NCBI GenBank assembly: GCA_944472135.2
Contig: OX235266.1
Coordinates: 18,432,186-18,496,185, forward strand
Direction of reading: 5' to 3'
DNA from: Trichobilharzia regenti
Lineage: Eukaryota > Platyhelminthes > Trematoda > Strigeidida > Schistosomatidae
Length of the DNA: 64,000 nt
A program made the translations under genes and the position numbers. Numbering within the stretch: position 1 is the stretch's first letter; the number at the start of each line of letters is the position of its first letter. The notes below the pieces were generated by a model. That model ran no database searches, had not been told where the DNA came from, and saw only the letters and a list, made by a program, of their open reading frames with translations. This document shows, in pieces, positions 53,310-64,000 of the stretch.

Positions 53310-54440
53310 CAGTTTGGAAATCTTTTGAACTTCTCACAAAGAACAAGAATTGAATTTCCAACACAAGTGTTAAGTCAGTCAGTCGATCCAAATGAATGAG
53401 AAACTTGCACTGTTTGTCACGAAAAGCATTCCAAGTAGACGATGGTGGAATTCTTTATGTTCACTTGAAGTCCTTGTTGTCACTGCCTTTTCTGTTAAAT
53501 TTTTTAATGTTAGACACGAATGATCTACTAAGTCCAGAACTCCTGGATATTTCTTTTCAGTCAAATGCATGACCATCTTGTTTCTCCTTGTGGTCTGTTT
53601 CACGAAACAGTCGACAACCATCTGAATATAACTGATGATGGCTTATCTAAACGGATGTTTTTCGTCATTTGACTCAATCAAAAGACCATTTTACTGAGTG
53701 ACCTCAATTGACCGGAATAGGACTTCAGTGTAACAGGTTATTCTGTGAAGGCTGTTGATATTGCTTATTTTCCTTGACTAAGATATGTGCAGTGGGACTC
53801 GCACTCGAAACCAAATGCTCAAACTTATCAGCCACTTCTTCAGTAAGTAATTAGGGATAACAATATATTGTTTGTAAATAAACTTGGACTAACAATCATC
53901 TAAATTGTACTTATTCGTGAAGTGACTCAGTATTTACATTTTATCTGAAAGCATCATTTTTCTCCTGGGTCTGAATTAATTTGGGTGATAAAATAAAAGC
54001 ATATGATTGAGGACAGGATTTCTAATGGCTTCGTTTCTATAGCTCATATCTGGCGAATTAACTCGGTAAGCATTACTGAGATCAAACTTGTTATCAGCTA
54101 GGAGAGTTGTGTCGCATTGGGGGTGGGGAATCGCCAATTAGCAGCAAATGGGATATTTTGAATATCTCTCATCAAGGTGAGCCAACATATTTCGCAAAAA
54201 GCAATCATAGTCGGTATAGGTTGAATTAAAATCAAGTCAAAAGTGATCGCAGAAAAGAATGACATCAATTTCTCAATATTTTTAACATACCCCATGATTT
54301 GCTGAACTTTTGCTTGATTGATACCAGCGCATAACTTTAAGATATCCTAGAATTCCTGTTTTCGTGTAATGTTACCACCTATTCCTCGTCAATGCTTCAA
54401 ACTTATCAGTGAACTGAATGTTTGTTAGAGTCATTCGAAA
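53310..54440. other. unannotated stretch
   Basis: A minus-strand frame of 80 codons (53379-53621) shows no motif that I know. No splice context was confirmed. Confidence 0.35.
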
Positions 54441-54444
54441 CATA

Positions 54445-54775
54445 CATTTGCCTACAAGACTGATCAAGGAACTGCTTCAGTGGGAGAAGCATTGAAAATC
54501 AAGGAACATTGGATGGCAGTTTCGTCACATTTTGAAACTTCTAGGTTGTAAGCACACATTACCCTGTCCATCGAATAGTGATCCCAGGACCTTTAGGAGA
54601 TCTTGTCAACTATTTAGTCATTGGGAAATAAAATTCAACGATCCATCAGTTCTAACTTCCGTTAACTCGTGATATACAGCCTGGTCGTTAACCAATGTCA
54701 CTGACGAGTATCTAACATTGTTAAATGTCCCAGTCGAAAAAGATATTGAACCTAGCACTGATTCTTGAAAACTAG
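54445..54775 (-). mobile_element. beta-variant SINE, strongly degraded
   Basis: GATGGCAGTTTCGTCACATT, CCCAGGACCTTTAGGAGATC and AACTTCCGTTAACTCGTGAT keep the family order. The ribozyme core is lost. Confidence 0.5.
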
Positions 54776-54784
54776 TCGGTGCCT

Positions 54785-55790
54785 AGGAATACTGTTTGCG
54801 ATAACCAATAGCAGAATATCACGAAGGGAATTGGCAATACGAGGATCTTTTATTTTTTTTCACCGATAACGAACCAGAGCAACAGGATTGCAAGGCATAA
54901 AGTCTATGAATAAACTTTAATATAAAGTACAATAATACTTCTGATAGTTTTTCTGCAATCTTCTACCAACTAGCCTATTATTAGACAGTGGTCTCCATTG
55001 TTGTCTCCTGACAAATGGAGATTGGTTCAAATAAACAAACTATATTTTGTTCATTTAATGTTCACTGACATTGAGAGACGTCTTACTCAACTTAATAGAC
55101 TTTTCTAGTACTAACTTCCTATTGAAACTTCAAGCAACTCCATTCTGCAGTCCGTCACTCATGACTACTGAAAACCAACACTAAAAAATATATTTATATA
55201 TGTAAATCTTTAGAGGCAGTAAAAGTTCTGTTTCAAAAGTCGACAGTCTTGTGTTTTGTTTTGTGTCCCGGATGTACTGTTCTTAGCTTCGCTGATGTTA
55301 TAATTAGTTATTATAATACGACTGTTTGAAGCGTCTGGTTCGTATTACTTACCGCCTAGTACTCCATACTACAAATCAATTCCCTCATACATAGAACCTT
55401 GGACAACAAAGGGTCAATTAAAATCTTGTAACCTTAGTGTCAAAGTTTAATACTTACTCCTTTTGTTGAAACACCGTCACTCACAGAGTGGTCTGAAGAT
55501 TGTCTAGTGTCAGATAGCCAGCTAACAATCATCAAACTCTCAAGGTTTAACCTCCTGACCTAATGCTCAGATCAAACTTACAAAGTGTTATATGTTTTAT
55601 CAGTTTGCATGTGTCATCTGAATGGAAATGCCAAAAATAATGAGTTACATAAAGGTTGAATCTGTCACAAGTAATCCTAGTCAGGAGTAATAGACTGTAA
55701 CGTTTCAAGCTAGTTTCAAACTTTTCAGCTGTATGCCCTGAAGATTCCACCAGATATGGAATCCAAAACCTTCAGCTTACAGGGTGCCTT
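54785..55790. other. unannotated stretch
   Basis: No supported feature. Confidence 0.4.
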
Positions 55791-55899
55791 CGAGTGTTAA
55801 TCATCCAGTCAATGAGCAAGGAATCTCCACTTTGCTGTCAAACTTGGAATCAGTCACATTTCCGAATACCAGAGCTTGAAAACCAAGTTAGTTCCTCAT

Positions 55900-56160
55900 T
55901 AGTGAATGATCACACGACGAAGTTGACTAGCATTCGCGTTGCATACAGTGAACCTGTGGAAGTTAGAATCGATGAGCGCAGTGAACTCAGTCCCAGTAGC
56001 CGAATAGTCAATGTGCTCGCCATGGAACTTGAAGATCCAAGTTATGATCTCTGATGTGGTAATACGTATATACCTTTAAAAGTCTCATACTAGGATGAAA
56101 CAGGTATCTAGTACACCCTAGTTTTCAGTGCTTTTGCCAGTGGACGTGAACGCAGAAAGT
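55900..56160 (+). mobile_element. beta-variant SINE, degraded
   Basis: Contains GAAGTTAGAATCGATGAGCG, a tRNA-like head remnant (CCCAGTAGCCGAATAGTC) and the ribozyme relic ACTAGGATGAAACAGGTATC. No intact core. Confidence 0.5.
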
Positions 56161-56164
56161 TTGT

Positions 56165-56740
56165 TTATTGGAAGTGGTAGCCATTGGTGAGCAACTTGAA
56201 GGCGCGAATGGTTCAATCGTGTACAAGTTCGAAGAAGACAAAAGAACACAAATAAAAGCACACTATATTTTGTGTAAAACATTTGCTTATAGACTTGTCT
56301 TAATCTTCACTTTAATTGCCAAACAATATAAATTTCAAACGAATACTGCTGTTTTTGGAGTTAAAGTCGAGAAAGGTACATAGTAGTTATCGGTTCGGAG
56401 CGTCTTTGTAGCAATAGGAACTTAGGGTTAAGTTCCTTGACAGCTTTGATAACTGGAATGAATCATTGATCAAACTTGGAACTAATGACGATGACTAATG
56501 ATTTTCGAACATATAAAAATGGTTTCAGCTTTTCTATGGCTAAGGGTTCAACACATAACGCATAGGATCCTAGTTCTTCGCATACTTTTTTAAAAGCCAT
56601 TTGCAAAACGCCTGCTGCTTAGTCGTGGCCTCACTGGTAGCATGATCCCTCAAGGGAAATGTAATCATATCCAGCTAACAGGTGATTATTAGGACAGTTG
56701 CACTGTCAGACAAGTGATTTTAGCCGCCCATCATTTAATT
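56165..56740. other. unannotated stretch
   Basis: No supported feature. Confidence 0.4.
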
Positions 56741-56744
56741 TCGA

Positions 56745-57170
56745 TTGGATATTATTCGTTCACTGAGTAGACTGAAGTTCTCGGCTTCTGCTGACATTTT
56801 GGCTCCTCGTGTGGATGCTTCAATGATGCCTGGGGATTTAGCCTAATGTAATTTGGCGGATGGTTATTAGCAGTGGAATCCAAGACACGCGCTTCGTTCT
56901 ATCTGCGGACTGTTCAGCTGGATGTGCCTGCATTCGCCAGTGAGTGATGATTCTCCCTTAAGGTGTGATACCCACTGCACAAGAGGTGGCTCTCGTGGCC
57001 CAAGTGGTCTGGTGGGTAGAACTTTGAAGTTTGAGACAATGAATACTGATTTGTAACCTCAGTAGAAACATCAACACGCTTTGGGGGATGAAGGTTCATG
57101 CAGTGAGGAGTGTCAAACAGCATGAAATGTACATCCTGGATTCCACTTCTAGTTACTATCCCCCATATTA
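56745..57170. mobile_element. alpha (SMalpha-like) SINE inverted pair
   Basis: The minus unit (56745-56950) has a ribozyme relic reading CTGAACAGTCC and GAAGCGCG. The plus unit (56990-57170) has A box TGGCCCAAGTGG and a relic GTGAGGAGTG with GAAATGTACATCCTGG. Neither core is complete. Left-arm sequence like that of the 29.56 kb inverted repeat is present in diverged form, but a matching right arm is not clear. Confidence 0.75.
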
Positions 57171-57179
57171 GATCTCCCA

Positions 57180-57525
57180 CGATTGGCGTCATGAAGAGAA
57201 ATAGCCTCTAAAAAAACTAATTCATGTGTACCTGGACACAACCACACGTTAATATTAGATAGTTAGAAAATCGTTGGAAGTTATGTTATTAGATGGAGAG
57301 AGAGAGAGAGAAATCTGTCAAATAATATTGTTTCATTGAATCATTGGTTGACATATGCAATACGAATAATGCAACGTGGATCCAAAGCATACAAAGTATC
57401 TCACCACCCATGAAATTAGAAAATATGAAACGAGAGTTAAAATAAGGTTTAATTATCCAGATGTTTAAAAATCATCCACTTTTATTCTTTTCAACCATTT
57501 TTCTAGTGTTAGTCTTCAGCGATTT
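57180..57525. other. unannotated stretch
   Basis: Contains a GA microsatellite at about 57297-57311. Nothing else recognised. Confidence 0.4.
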
Positions 57526-58166
57526 GATTGGTTAGAGGAACGGTCGCAAACCGAAACCGCTTAGAGAACCATTAGAAAGCCTAATAGGAGTCCTGGACAG
57601 CTGTTTCATTCTAGTTTGGGACTCTTCAATAGTACGCACCCACTGGCGTTAGAAACCAGTGTGTTTCTCTCTCAGACCATTCAGCCGAAGGGACGCAACC
57701 CAATGGTCCATGAATTTCTACTTCTACGAATTTGTGATGTATACAGCGCAGACACCAGCTATTTTTTGTTATGTATTCGTCGACAAATTATTGTTACGGA
57801 CTGGTCGAGAAACTAATAGTCCTGACGCAAGAAGGCGGAAATCAGAAGACCACTAGGTTTGCGATGATACTTCTATATTCCAAACACAAGAAGAATGCCA
57901 GCATGGTGATGGTGGGGTCTTCTTTGCAGTATTTTGTGAAGTTGGACGAGTATGTGTAGATTTCCGCGGGACATCAAGAGAAGGTGGGTCAGGAGTAGGT
58001 GATGAGATATTTTGCTCTTTCGCAATGCACGAATATCAGAGCTTCTCGGAGGTGTTGATTCGACCAGGTGTGTGTCTTTCTGCAGATTAATCAGCCGTTG
58101 ATATTCATCAGCTATATCATGTAATGTTAACTTGGGATTTTGTTCTAGCTGATTGAGCAGTCGAGT

Positions 58167-58742
58167 TCAGATATCTGTGAAACGAGGAGATTGAAGACTG
58201 CATATGAGAATCAAGGCTTTGAATTGATCATCTGTTAAGGACCTGAGTCGAAATCTCTCACATTCTCGGTTGACTGTGCCAACGTGAGTAAGAAAATCAT
58301 CATTTTCATTCATTGTCAGCTTGAGGCAACGATAACGTATGCTGAATAATGAGGAGTGGTCTCCGAAATGTTCACGCAGCAGCTTTATTGTATCATCGAA
58401 ACACTTGTCACGTGGTTTCTGGGGTAAAATTAGGTTGCAGTACCGTTCATATTCTGCCGGACCCAATTTACGTAGCAACACTCGCACCTTCCAGGCATCG
58501 TCTTGTGAGGCGAGATCAACAGTGAATAAATCCTCATAACGTTGATACCATGTGTCAAAAGTGACATTAGCCTCTGGGTCATAATTGAACTGTGAAATAC
58601 TGTTCACAATGCCGTCGACAGATGGTAGCATGGTATGATTGGGATTGCTTGAAGGTGAAGCTGGACCAGTCTGTTGGTTGACGAACATTTCCATTAATTT
58701 CATTTGTCGTTCAAACAATAATTCCAATTTAGAATAATCCAT
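58167..58742 (-). pseudogene. Gypsy-class (CsRn1-like) Gag, 191 aa, truncated
   Basis: The frame starts at the native-looking methionine 59 bases after the LTR. It contains the retrotransposon Gag/capsid-like segment (FDTWYQRYEDLFTVD, WKVRVLLRKLGPAEYERYCN, and CFDDTIKLLREHFGD further on). A stop at 58167 follows TDI. In another frame downstream the protein would continue (LTLHDIADEYQRLINLQKDT) to about 57900, where the start of a zinc knuckle (PPSPCWH) meets the LTR fragment. Gag would form the capsid that packages element RNA. No polymerase remains. The assignment to the CsRn1 group rests on the style of the Gag sequence and is moderate. Confidence 0.8.
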
Positions 58743-58801
58743 AGTAAATTGTTATGTTGCTGCTGCTGTGTGGTTAATAGTAGTTTTCCCCGTCGCCAAA
58801 T

Positions 58802-59299
58802 TGTTATGTACTCGTCGCTAAATTATTGTTATGGACTGGTCGAGAAATTAATAGTCCTGACGCAAGAAGGCGGAAATCAGAAGACCACTAGGTTTGCGAT
58901 GATACTTCTATATTTCAAACACAAGGAGACACAATAAGTGGTATCACACCAAAGTAGTAAGTAAGTGTCAGTGTAAGTCACAAGATTGTGAGAACAAAAC
59001 ATATATATGACAAGGGTGTGAACAATCATTAGACAGTCTTAACATGAATGGCTAATTATAATGAAGTACCGATCCATATATACATAGCGAAATATAGCAG
59101 ACATGTCAACAACCACCATATATGGATATATGTCACCAAGCAACGGACTGTCAACAAACACTCATATTATATATAATATAAGGGGAATATACATTGTTAA
59201 AGGAGACAGGTTCATACAAGTGAAGTGGTCACAGACTAAGCGAGCAAACAGAAAAAGAGACCAACATACACACACACATATATATGTGGATACATATCA
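58802..59299 (-). repeat. 5' LTR of the Gypsy-class element
   Basis: Sense ends TGATATGTATCC and GAGTACATAACA. It contains AT- and CA-rich microsatellite-like runs (59263-59292) in the U3 side. Positions 58802-58927 match the 3' LTR remnant 57767-57893. Confidence 0.8.
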
Positions 59300-59629
59300 T
59301 TTTTCACAGGCAATCAACTGTCCTCTTTCTTGACTTGGTTGTTCGCACTAGTTACGACTGCTTACTAGAACCTGCGGAGTAATTTCGTGTATAGGACTGA
59401 TCGCTGGTGAAGAAGTGATTGACCACCAACTGTGGTTTTCAGAGATTTGATTGACTACAGGTTTTATGGTGAGCTGAAGTGAGAAACCAGCTCGGAATAC
59501 TTTGCAGTCGGTTCGCCCTGTTGAAGAGTTCCAAACAAGAACGAAACAGCCGTCCAGTGATCCTAGCTGGTTTTTCAGCAGTTCCCTAACTCATGTCAGC
59601 TTATGATTCATCCTGCAATCAATCATTTT

Positions 59630-60020
59630 CTTTTCATTTACGAACAATAGTTGTCTTACTGTTCCTCATGACCTGAAGTAACCGTTTTCTTTGCATGAAA
59701 TAATATTAATTACAACAAAAAGAAAGAGAATTATAAGGTCATGCAGAGGTGTGATTTAAATAAACAAAGGTAACAAGAGAAGTGGAAATTCATTTCACTG
59801 AGTCTGAGCAAAAAAGAAAGAGAAAGAGGAAGGAATCAGCTACCACATATGTGTATTCTATGCGCACTGAAAACCTGATCGGTCACCAGAAATCTCTTGT
59901 TTCTTCAGATCGTTTTTTTGGATGGTAGTTTGATCTGAGTGAAGAAAAATAAAGCACTGACCATTAGTTTGTTCAACTTCTATGGGATGAGAGGTTTCTT
60001 CACATGAAAGCAATTTATTT
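59630..60020. other. unannotated stretch
   Basis: No supported feature. Confidence 0.4.
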
Positions 60021-60024
60021 GTAC

Positions 60025-60290
60025 CAATTTTGAATGAGAGCTGGTTTCACTTAGTTTGGGATTCTTCAGCCGTACACGTCAGTGGCCCCTGTACCTGTAC
60101 CATTTAGCCCCTGGGACGGAATTCAGTGATCCACTACTTTTAAATTCCGTTTATTCCTAACGTTTAGCGCCATCATCAGGAAACGTCATCGGCGTATATT
60201 TTTTCCTTCACATTCAACTTTGTTACGTGAACCCCACTGATCGTGAATCTTTGTGTTATAACCACTCACTACTGGATATCAGACTATTAC
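60025..60290 (-). mobile_element. beta SINE, degraded
   Basis: TTAGTTTGGGATTCTTCAGC, then tRNA-like remnants (ACCATTTAGCCCCTGGGACG) and the extended 5' part. The ribozyme half is missing. Confidence 0.6.
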
Positions 60291-60422
60291 TTTGAACGTG
60301 CTTTGGTATTCCACTTTTGAAAATCAAGTTGTTTTCAACTCATAATATTTTCACACAACCGCCCCCCCTTTCTTTTCTTACCTATTAGTTATTATCTCGA
60401 CTCGTAAATCTTCTTTAATCAT

Positions 60423-60910
60423 ATTGATTAATTACAGGATTTTATCATGAGCTGACATTGGTTAGAGAACCATTGGAAAACCATCTGGAACTACTGATAA
60501 AATCCTGTAACCAATCAGATCCCTACAAGACAACACTTAAATATCGGTGAGATGCTCATTGGCGACTTGCCCAGTCCAGATAGGTGGTTACCTTGGGTTC
60601 TAGTGAGAAGTCGTGACCAGTAGGGTGCAGCTGGTCGGGTGTAAGGACAAATACTCGCCGCGGATAACAATGGCTAGTGGTCGCGCTTTGTCGTGAATTG
60701 GCAGAAATGAGAATTCATGGACTGGCCATTGGATCGAATCCTATCGGCTTAATGGTGTGAGAGCTCGCCTAGTAACCAAAAGGTCCTGGGTTCAAACGCC
60801 ACAGTGTGGGTGGATACTGCTGAAGAATCCTATCTGTTCTCTAACCAATGTCGGTTGATGATGACATCCTGTAACGAATCCATCAAATTCCTACAAAAAC
60901 CAATACCTGA
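60423..60910. mobile_element. beta SINE unit bounded by direct copies of its tail, plus an inverted tail
   Basis: A minus-strand tail (60423-60497) abuts a plus-strand copy that begins with the family tail (60498-60535). That copy contains the extended 5' part, tRNA-like head (GGTTCAAACGCC) and CTGAAGAATCC (60821-60831), and ends with the tail again (60845-60910). The ribozyme is truncated after stem II strand 1. The repeated tail gives a unit of about 370 bp. Confidence 0.7.
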
Positions 60911-61020
60911 AAACTGAAGAATCAATTCAAGAATAAACTAAAAGAGAAAATTAAAAAAGACACAAATAGTAATTATTTTTAATTGTATACTTTCCGAGTT
61001 TAAGAAATCATTACTAACTA

Positions 61021-61230
61021 ATTTTATTTTATTTTTTTATTTTATTTTTATTTTGATTACAGCTTGATTCCACACCGTATTTTTGGTACAAGTATGGAAC
61101 TTTCAGCATGGATATCGGTAGCCCCAAATTTTGCAGGCCGACCATAGAAATCAGGTGTGCGTCGGCAGGGGATCGAACCTCAGACCATGTGCATGGTCGG
61201 CGAGAGTCCTAACTACTGTGCCACCGGCGC
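61021..61230 (-). mobile_element. SINE-T copy
   Basis: Sense strand: TGGCACAGTAGTTAGGACTC head and B box close to GGTTCGATCC. The body and LINE-A-like tail follow, then a long A/T-rich 3' run (61021-61058). Confidence 0.85.
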
Positions 61231-61239
61231 TTTCGAGTC

Positions 61240-61585
61240 TCCTATCAACTGACATTATGTACCATTTACAAGTTAACATGTTAACATTGTTCTGTACATA
61301 AGCTTAGTGCACTTATTCATGTTGTATACGCAGATGATAAGAAGCCTATGGAATATACGATGGTAACACCTTATTCTACCCAAACTGCTGTTGATGTTCT
61401 TTGCTTTATTCAAGGTAATAACTCAACCTTATTCTTTACTCATTTCACAAGTTTCCCTTAGTATTTATACGCAAATTAACAACCCGGTGTACATTTACAC
61501 ACTCAACTATAAGGTATAACTGCATCGACGAAAGCTCATGATAATAATATCCAATAATACAAGCTAAAATCGTAGACTAGACTGG
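61240..61585. other. unannotated stretch
   Basis: No supported feature. Confidence 0.4.
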
Positions 61586-61589
61586 CTGG

Positions 61590-62205
61590 CTGGTTTCAGC
61601 ACAGAACTACTTTGCACAAATGTACAGCAGTTCGAGTCGCCATGCTCCCTCCTTGTAGCACACAAAGCAACAGAAGGCAAGAAGAAATGCAAAATAGAGA
61701 TAGAAAACAGAGATATCAGGCAAAAAGAATAGTAATAACGAAGAACAATATAGTTTCACTGGAAATCACAAGTCACAAGGAGTGTATGCATCTGCGCTAT
61801 GCATTGAGAACGATTCTAAGCCATATCACCGTTTGTTTCCAGACATTGGTTTCCACCGTCCCAAGGACCCCAACCAGCCAGTCAGGAAGTTTACACCTTC
61901 CTACATGGTCAGCTTAAACTAACTGTTGTGGATTTCATTGACTGATGAAGCCATGTGTTTGGTTTGACCACCATTGGCTCTTTTCCAACCAACCTGATCC
62001 TATGTCAGCTAACATTGCCCACTGTCGAGGAAGGCATGTATGCGTACACATGTCCTAATCATCTCAGTCGATGTAGCTTCACAGCTTCGTCGATTGATTT
62101 CCCCTCCCAACTACCTAACACTCGACTGAAGCCTAACGTCAATACTGCTCACACTATTACACCAGGGTTTGTATTCTGCACTTTGAACCTGTTGTTGTGA
62201 GTACA
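61590..62205 (-). pseudogene. LINE-B 3' part
   Basis: Minus-strand C-terminal remnant (about 62190-61800) resembling the LRWLGH...LPRRAM region, with several shifts, then the 3' UTR to about 61590. The terminal microsatellite has changed to a GGCT-like run. Confidence 0.7.
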
Positions 62206-62214
62206 TCGAGTTTA

Positions 62215-62630
62215 TAAAATGTAACAACCAACCAAACAAACAGAAAGAATGAAATCATACATATTGCTTTCAAATCGCATACATTAAATTAACAATAACA
62301 AGGATACTTACTAATAACAAAAATGAAAATTGATTTGAAATTTTAAATTCTTAAAATTGAACAGCCAATAAATTATTTGCAGAAAAAAGCATATTCTTCC
62401 TGAACTTTCAGCCTTTAATTCACCCGCTTATTCAGTCATTCGTTCGTCTTTCAAAAACAATTAAAAAGATGTATTTTTCATCTTTATTGTTTCAGTGGAA
62501 GTGTATCTTGTTTATTATGTTCAATGTTCATTAGTTGGCGCACTTTTCAACTTATTCGGTACATTAGAAAGAATGGCTGTAGTAATAATAATAATAACAA
62601 TAATAGTTATTCCATTTGAAAACGAATTAT
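62215..62630. other. unannotated AT-rich stretch
   Basis: Contains an AAT run at 62584-62601. No gene recognised. Confidence 0.4.
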
Positions 62631-62639
62631 ACGCAAAGA

Positions 62640-62740
62640 AAAAGAGTCCCAAACTAGAAGAAAACAGTTGTCCAGTATTCCAAGGTGGTTCTCCAATGGT
62701 TTTCTAACCAATATCAGCTTATGATGAAATCTTGTAAACA
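62640..62740 (+). mobile_element. beta SINE 3' fragment
   Basis: AAGAGTCCCAAACTAGAAGA AAACAGTTGTCC and the tail ATATCAGCTTATGATGAAAT. The core upstream strand is partly lost and GGAC is changed. Confidence 0.65.
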
Positions 62741-62744
62741 TGTG

Positions 62745-63380
62745 AAGTCTTTGAGATCAAATGCATATAGAGATTGTTACAAGAATATGAGAATTTAACC
62801 GAATCTACAATTTTGTAAAACAGAAACATTATGAAGATTTAAATTTTTCTGAATCAATTTAAGGTGTATTTGTGCAACTCGTTTTGAATACTCCTACCAT
62901 GAGATATACTTGTGATACGTATAATCATGCAGAAAAGAGCATGAACTTCGGCGGACTGAAACATGTTCATCAATGTCATCCTCGAAGGCAATTGTGCGAT
63001 TGCAGTTATATATGCATAAGTTTACATGGATGTAACTACTATTTAGTTCCACAAAATAACGGAGGGTTGATGTGAGGTGATGATAATTTTCAACGTGATA
63101 TGAATGTCTGAATGTGTGAGAGAGAGTATAGATTGTTACAATAAGCTTGGATACAGTGGTTGTGTAATGTTTGAAACAGTGTTTTAAGGAATACACAGGT
63201 GTGAATGAGATGAGCTTGGAAAGATAGGTCGAAATGATAGGTTTTATTTGGGGTTTGCGGGGGAGTTTAGAAAAGCGAAGGGATTGAGAAAAGCACAGGA
63301 AGCACGAACTAATTAGTCAAGTCAAACTAGATCCATTGAAAGTATAGAAGATGGACTAGTTTCCTTTGTACGCATACCAT
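62745..63380. other. unannotated stretch
   Basis: Short frames only. Nothing recognised. Confidence 0.4.
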
Positions 63381-63382
63381 CG

Positions 63383-63560
63383 TCATTTCGATGCATTTGG
63401 TGAGAGCTTCTGCACTACAAAGAAGTAGTTGGAAACACAGATTACCTTTGCTAGATTTCTGTTAACTTTGTAAATGATTGTGAATGATGAATGAATTGAG
63501 ATGCTGTGATAATTGTTGACGAAATTTTGTAATTGTGTTGCTTTCGATTGGACCAAATGC
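63383..63560 (-). pseudogene. Penelope-like C-terminal relic
   Basis: The minus strand reads HSISIHSSFTIIYKVNRNLA K, matching HSISTNASFKVIYKVKNNLP K of the PLE-B protein at 42.2 kb. The remainder is shifted. Only a short piece of the end of the GIY-YIG region. Confidence 0.6.
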
Positions 63561-63639
63561 TCTTCTTCACAGTTATGCTGGGTAATGTTGTCTAATTGTG
63601 TTTTGGAAGGACAGGATATAATCACCTACATGCCTATCT

Positions 63640-64000
63640 CCATATGAGAAGCTGAATTAATATTTTCTCGTTGGAGTGGTCATATTTGGGAGTTGTTTCT
63701 TAGCATTGTTTAGAAGCAGTGGTCAGCTGGAGAAAATCTCTCTCTCTAAGAGTTGCTGCAGAGAAGGTCTTCATTGGGAAAATCTGGAAATTCTCTTCTA
63801 ATGGAAAGACTCAGCTTAGTCACTAGTGAACTATCGATTGAAATACAGCGTTCTCCTTGTTACTGAATGGCATTCTTCTCTTCTTTTTAACCTTGATTCT
63901 ACGTTCTTCTCCACGAAATGTGTGCTATATCCATTTTGATGCAGGATATTTTTTGGGCTCCTCTGTTAATAGTCACTGCTGAAAATTCTTCTGATAATCT
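63640..64000. other. unannotated stretch
   Basis: No supported feature at the window edge. Confidence 0.4.

Larger units (their letters stand above)
57767..59299 (-). mobile_element. internally deleted Gypsy-class LTR retrotransposon
   Basis: Minus-strand element: 5' LTR 59299-58802 (498 bp, TG...CA), a primer-binding-like TGGCGACGG at 58798-58790, gag from 58742, then an abrupt join to the last 127 bases of the 3' LTR (57893-57767). Protease, RT, RNase H and integrase are missing. A run of five T flanks both ends (57762-57766 and 59300-59304), consistent with a short target duplication. The two LTR pieces differ at only a few positions, so the insertion is not very old. Confidence 0.85.
57525..59625. 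mobile_element. beta SINE pair, split by a Gypsy-class element
   Basis: The minus unit is present as 57525-57762 and resumes after the LTR element at about 59305-59395. A plus unit follows (59396-59625) with ribozyme block TTGAAGAGTTCCAAACAAG then AACGAAACAGCCGTCC. Both cores are altered. Confidence 0.65.

Noticed and set aside
53379..53621. 80-residue minus-strand frame as a gene or transposase piece
   Set aside because: No catalytic motif or family resemblance that I could name.

Overview
The window looks like gene-poor, repeat-dense chromosomal DNA of a trematode, most likely a schistosome. The main reason is several copies of an SMalpha-like SINE with its hammerhead ribozyme. The accompanying Penelope-like, RTE-like and CR1-like retroelements and a CsRn1-like Gypsy gag fit blood-fluke genomes. 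I found no convincing host gene, tRNA, rRNA or CRISPR array. Family names used here (alpha, beta, gamma, SINE-T, SINE-V, LINE-A, LINE-B, PLE-A to PLE-D) are my own working labels.

Layout. 0.4-5.4 kb: SINE-T, a beta-type pair, LINE-A and LINE-B 3' ends, a PLE-A relic. 5.7-8 kb: inverted beta pair, PLE and RTE fragments. 8.4-14.2 kb: PLE-A copies in opposite orientations, with LINE-B insertions and two abrupt blocks of perfect inverted identity. 14.8-17.3 kb: beta and gamma ribozyme SINEs and an RTE 3' end. 17.9-19.8 kb: LINE-A nested in an alpha SINE. 20-22.3 kb: decayed RTE and a strong hairpin. 22.3-28.5 kb: PLE fragments, one with a complete hammerhead fold at 26576-26635. 29.2-30.7 kb: alpha composite, SINE-V and SINE-T. 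31-33 kb: PLE-D ORF followed directly by a hammerhead. 33-42 kb: beta SINEs, RTE with a solo LTR, PLE-B relic. 42.2-43.6 kb: best-preserved PLE ORF. 44.6-50.1 kb: gamma and beta SINEs, RTE and PLE-B. 51.4-53.3 kb: RTE and SINE-T. 54-57 kb: degraded beta SINEs and alpha. 57.5-59.6 kb: internally deleted Gypsy-class element inside a beta SINE. 60-64 kb: beta, SINE-T, LINE-B and PLE remnants.

How the parts relate. Three tRNA-headed SINE-like families (alpha, beta, gamma) and at least two Penelope-like lineages carry hammerhead ribozymes of the same fold with different stems. At least four copies keep the catalytic core (48723-48768, 26576-26635, 31120-31161, 15913-15955). The SINE-like units repeatedly occur as divergent inverted pairs, and in alpha and gamma one arm is bracketed by 65-76 bp inverted repeats. 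Two further tRNA-headed SINEs carry 3' tails matching LINE-A or RTE, which suggests they borrow those elements' machinery. Several insertions have visible target duplications, so a relative order of events can be read.
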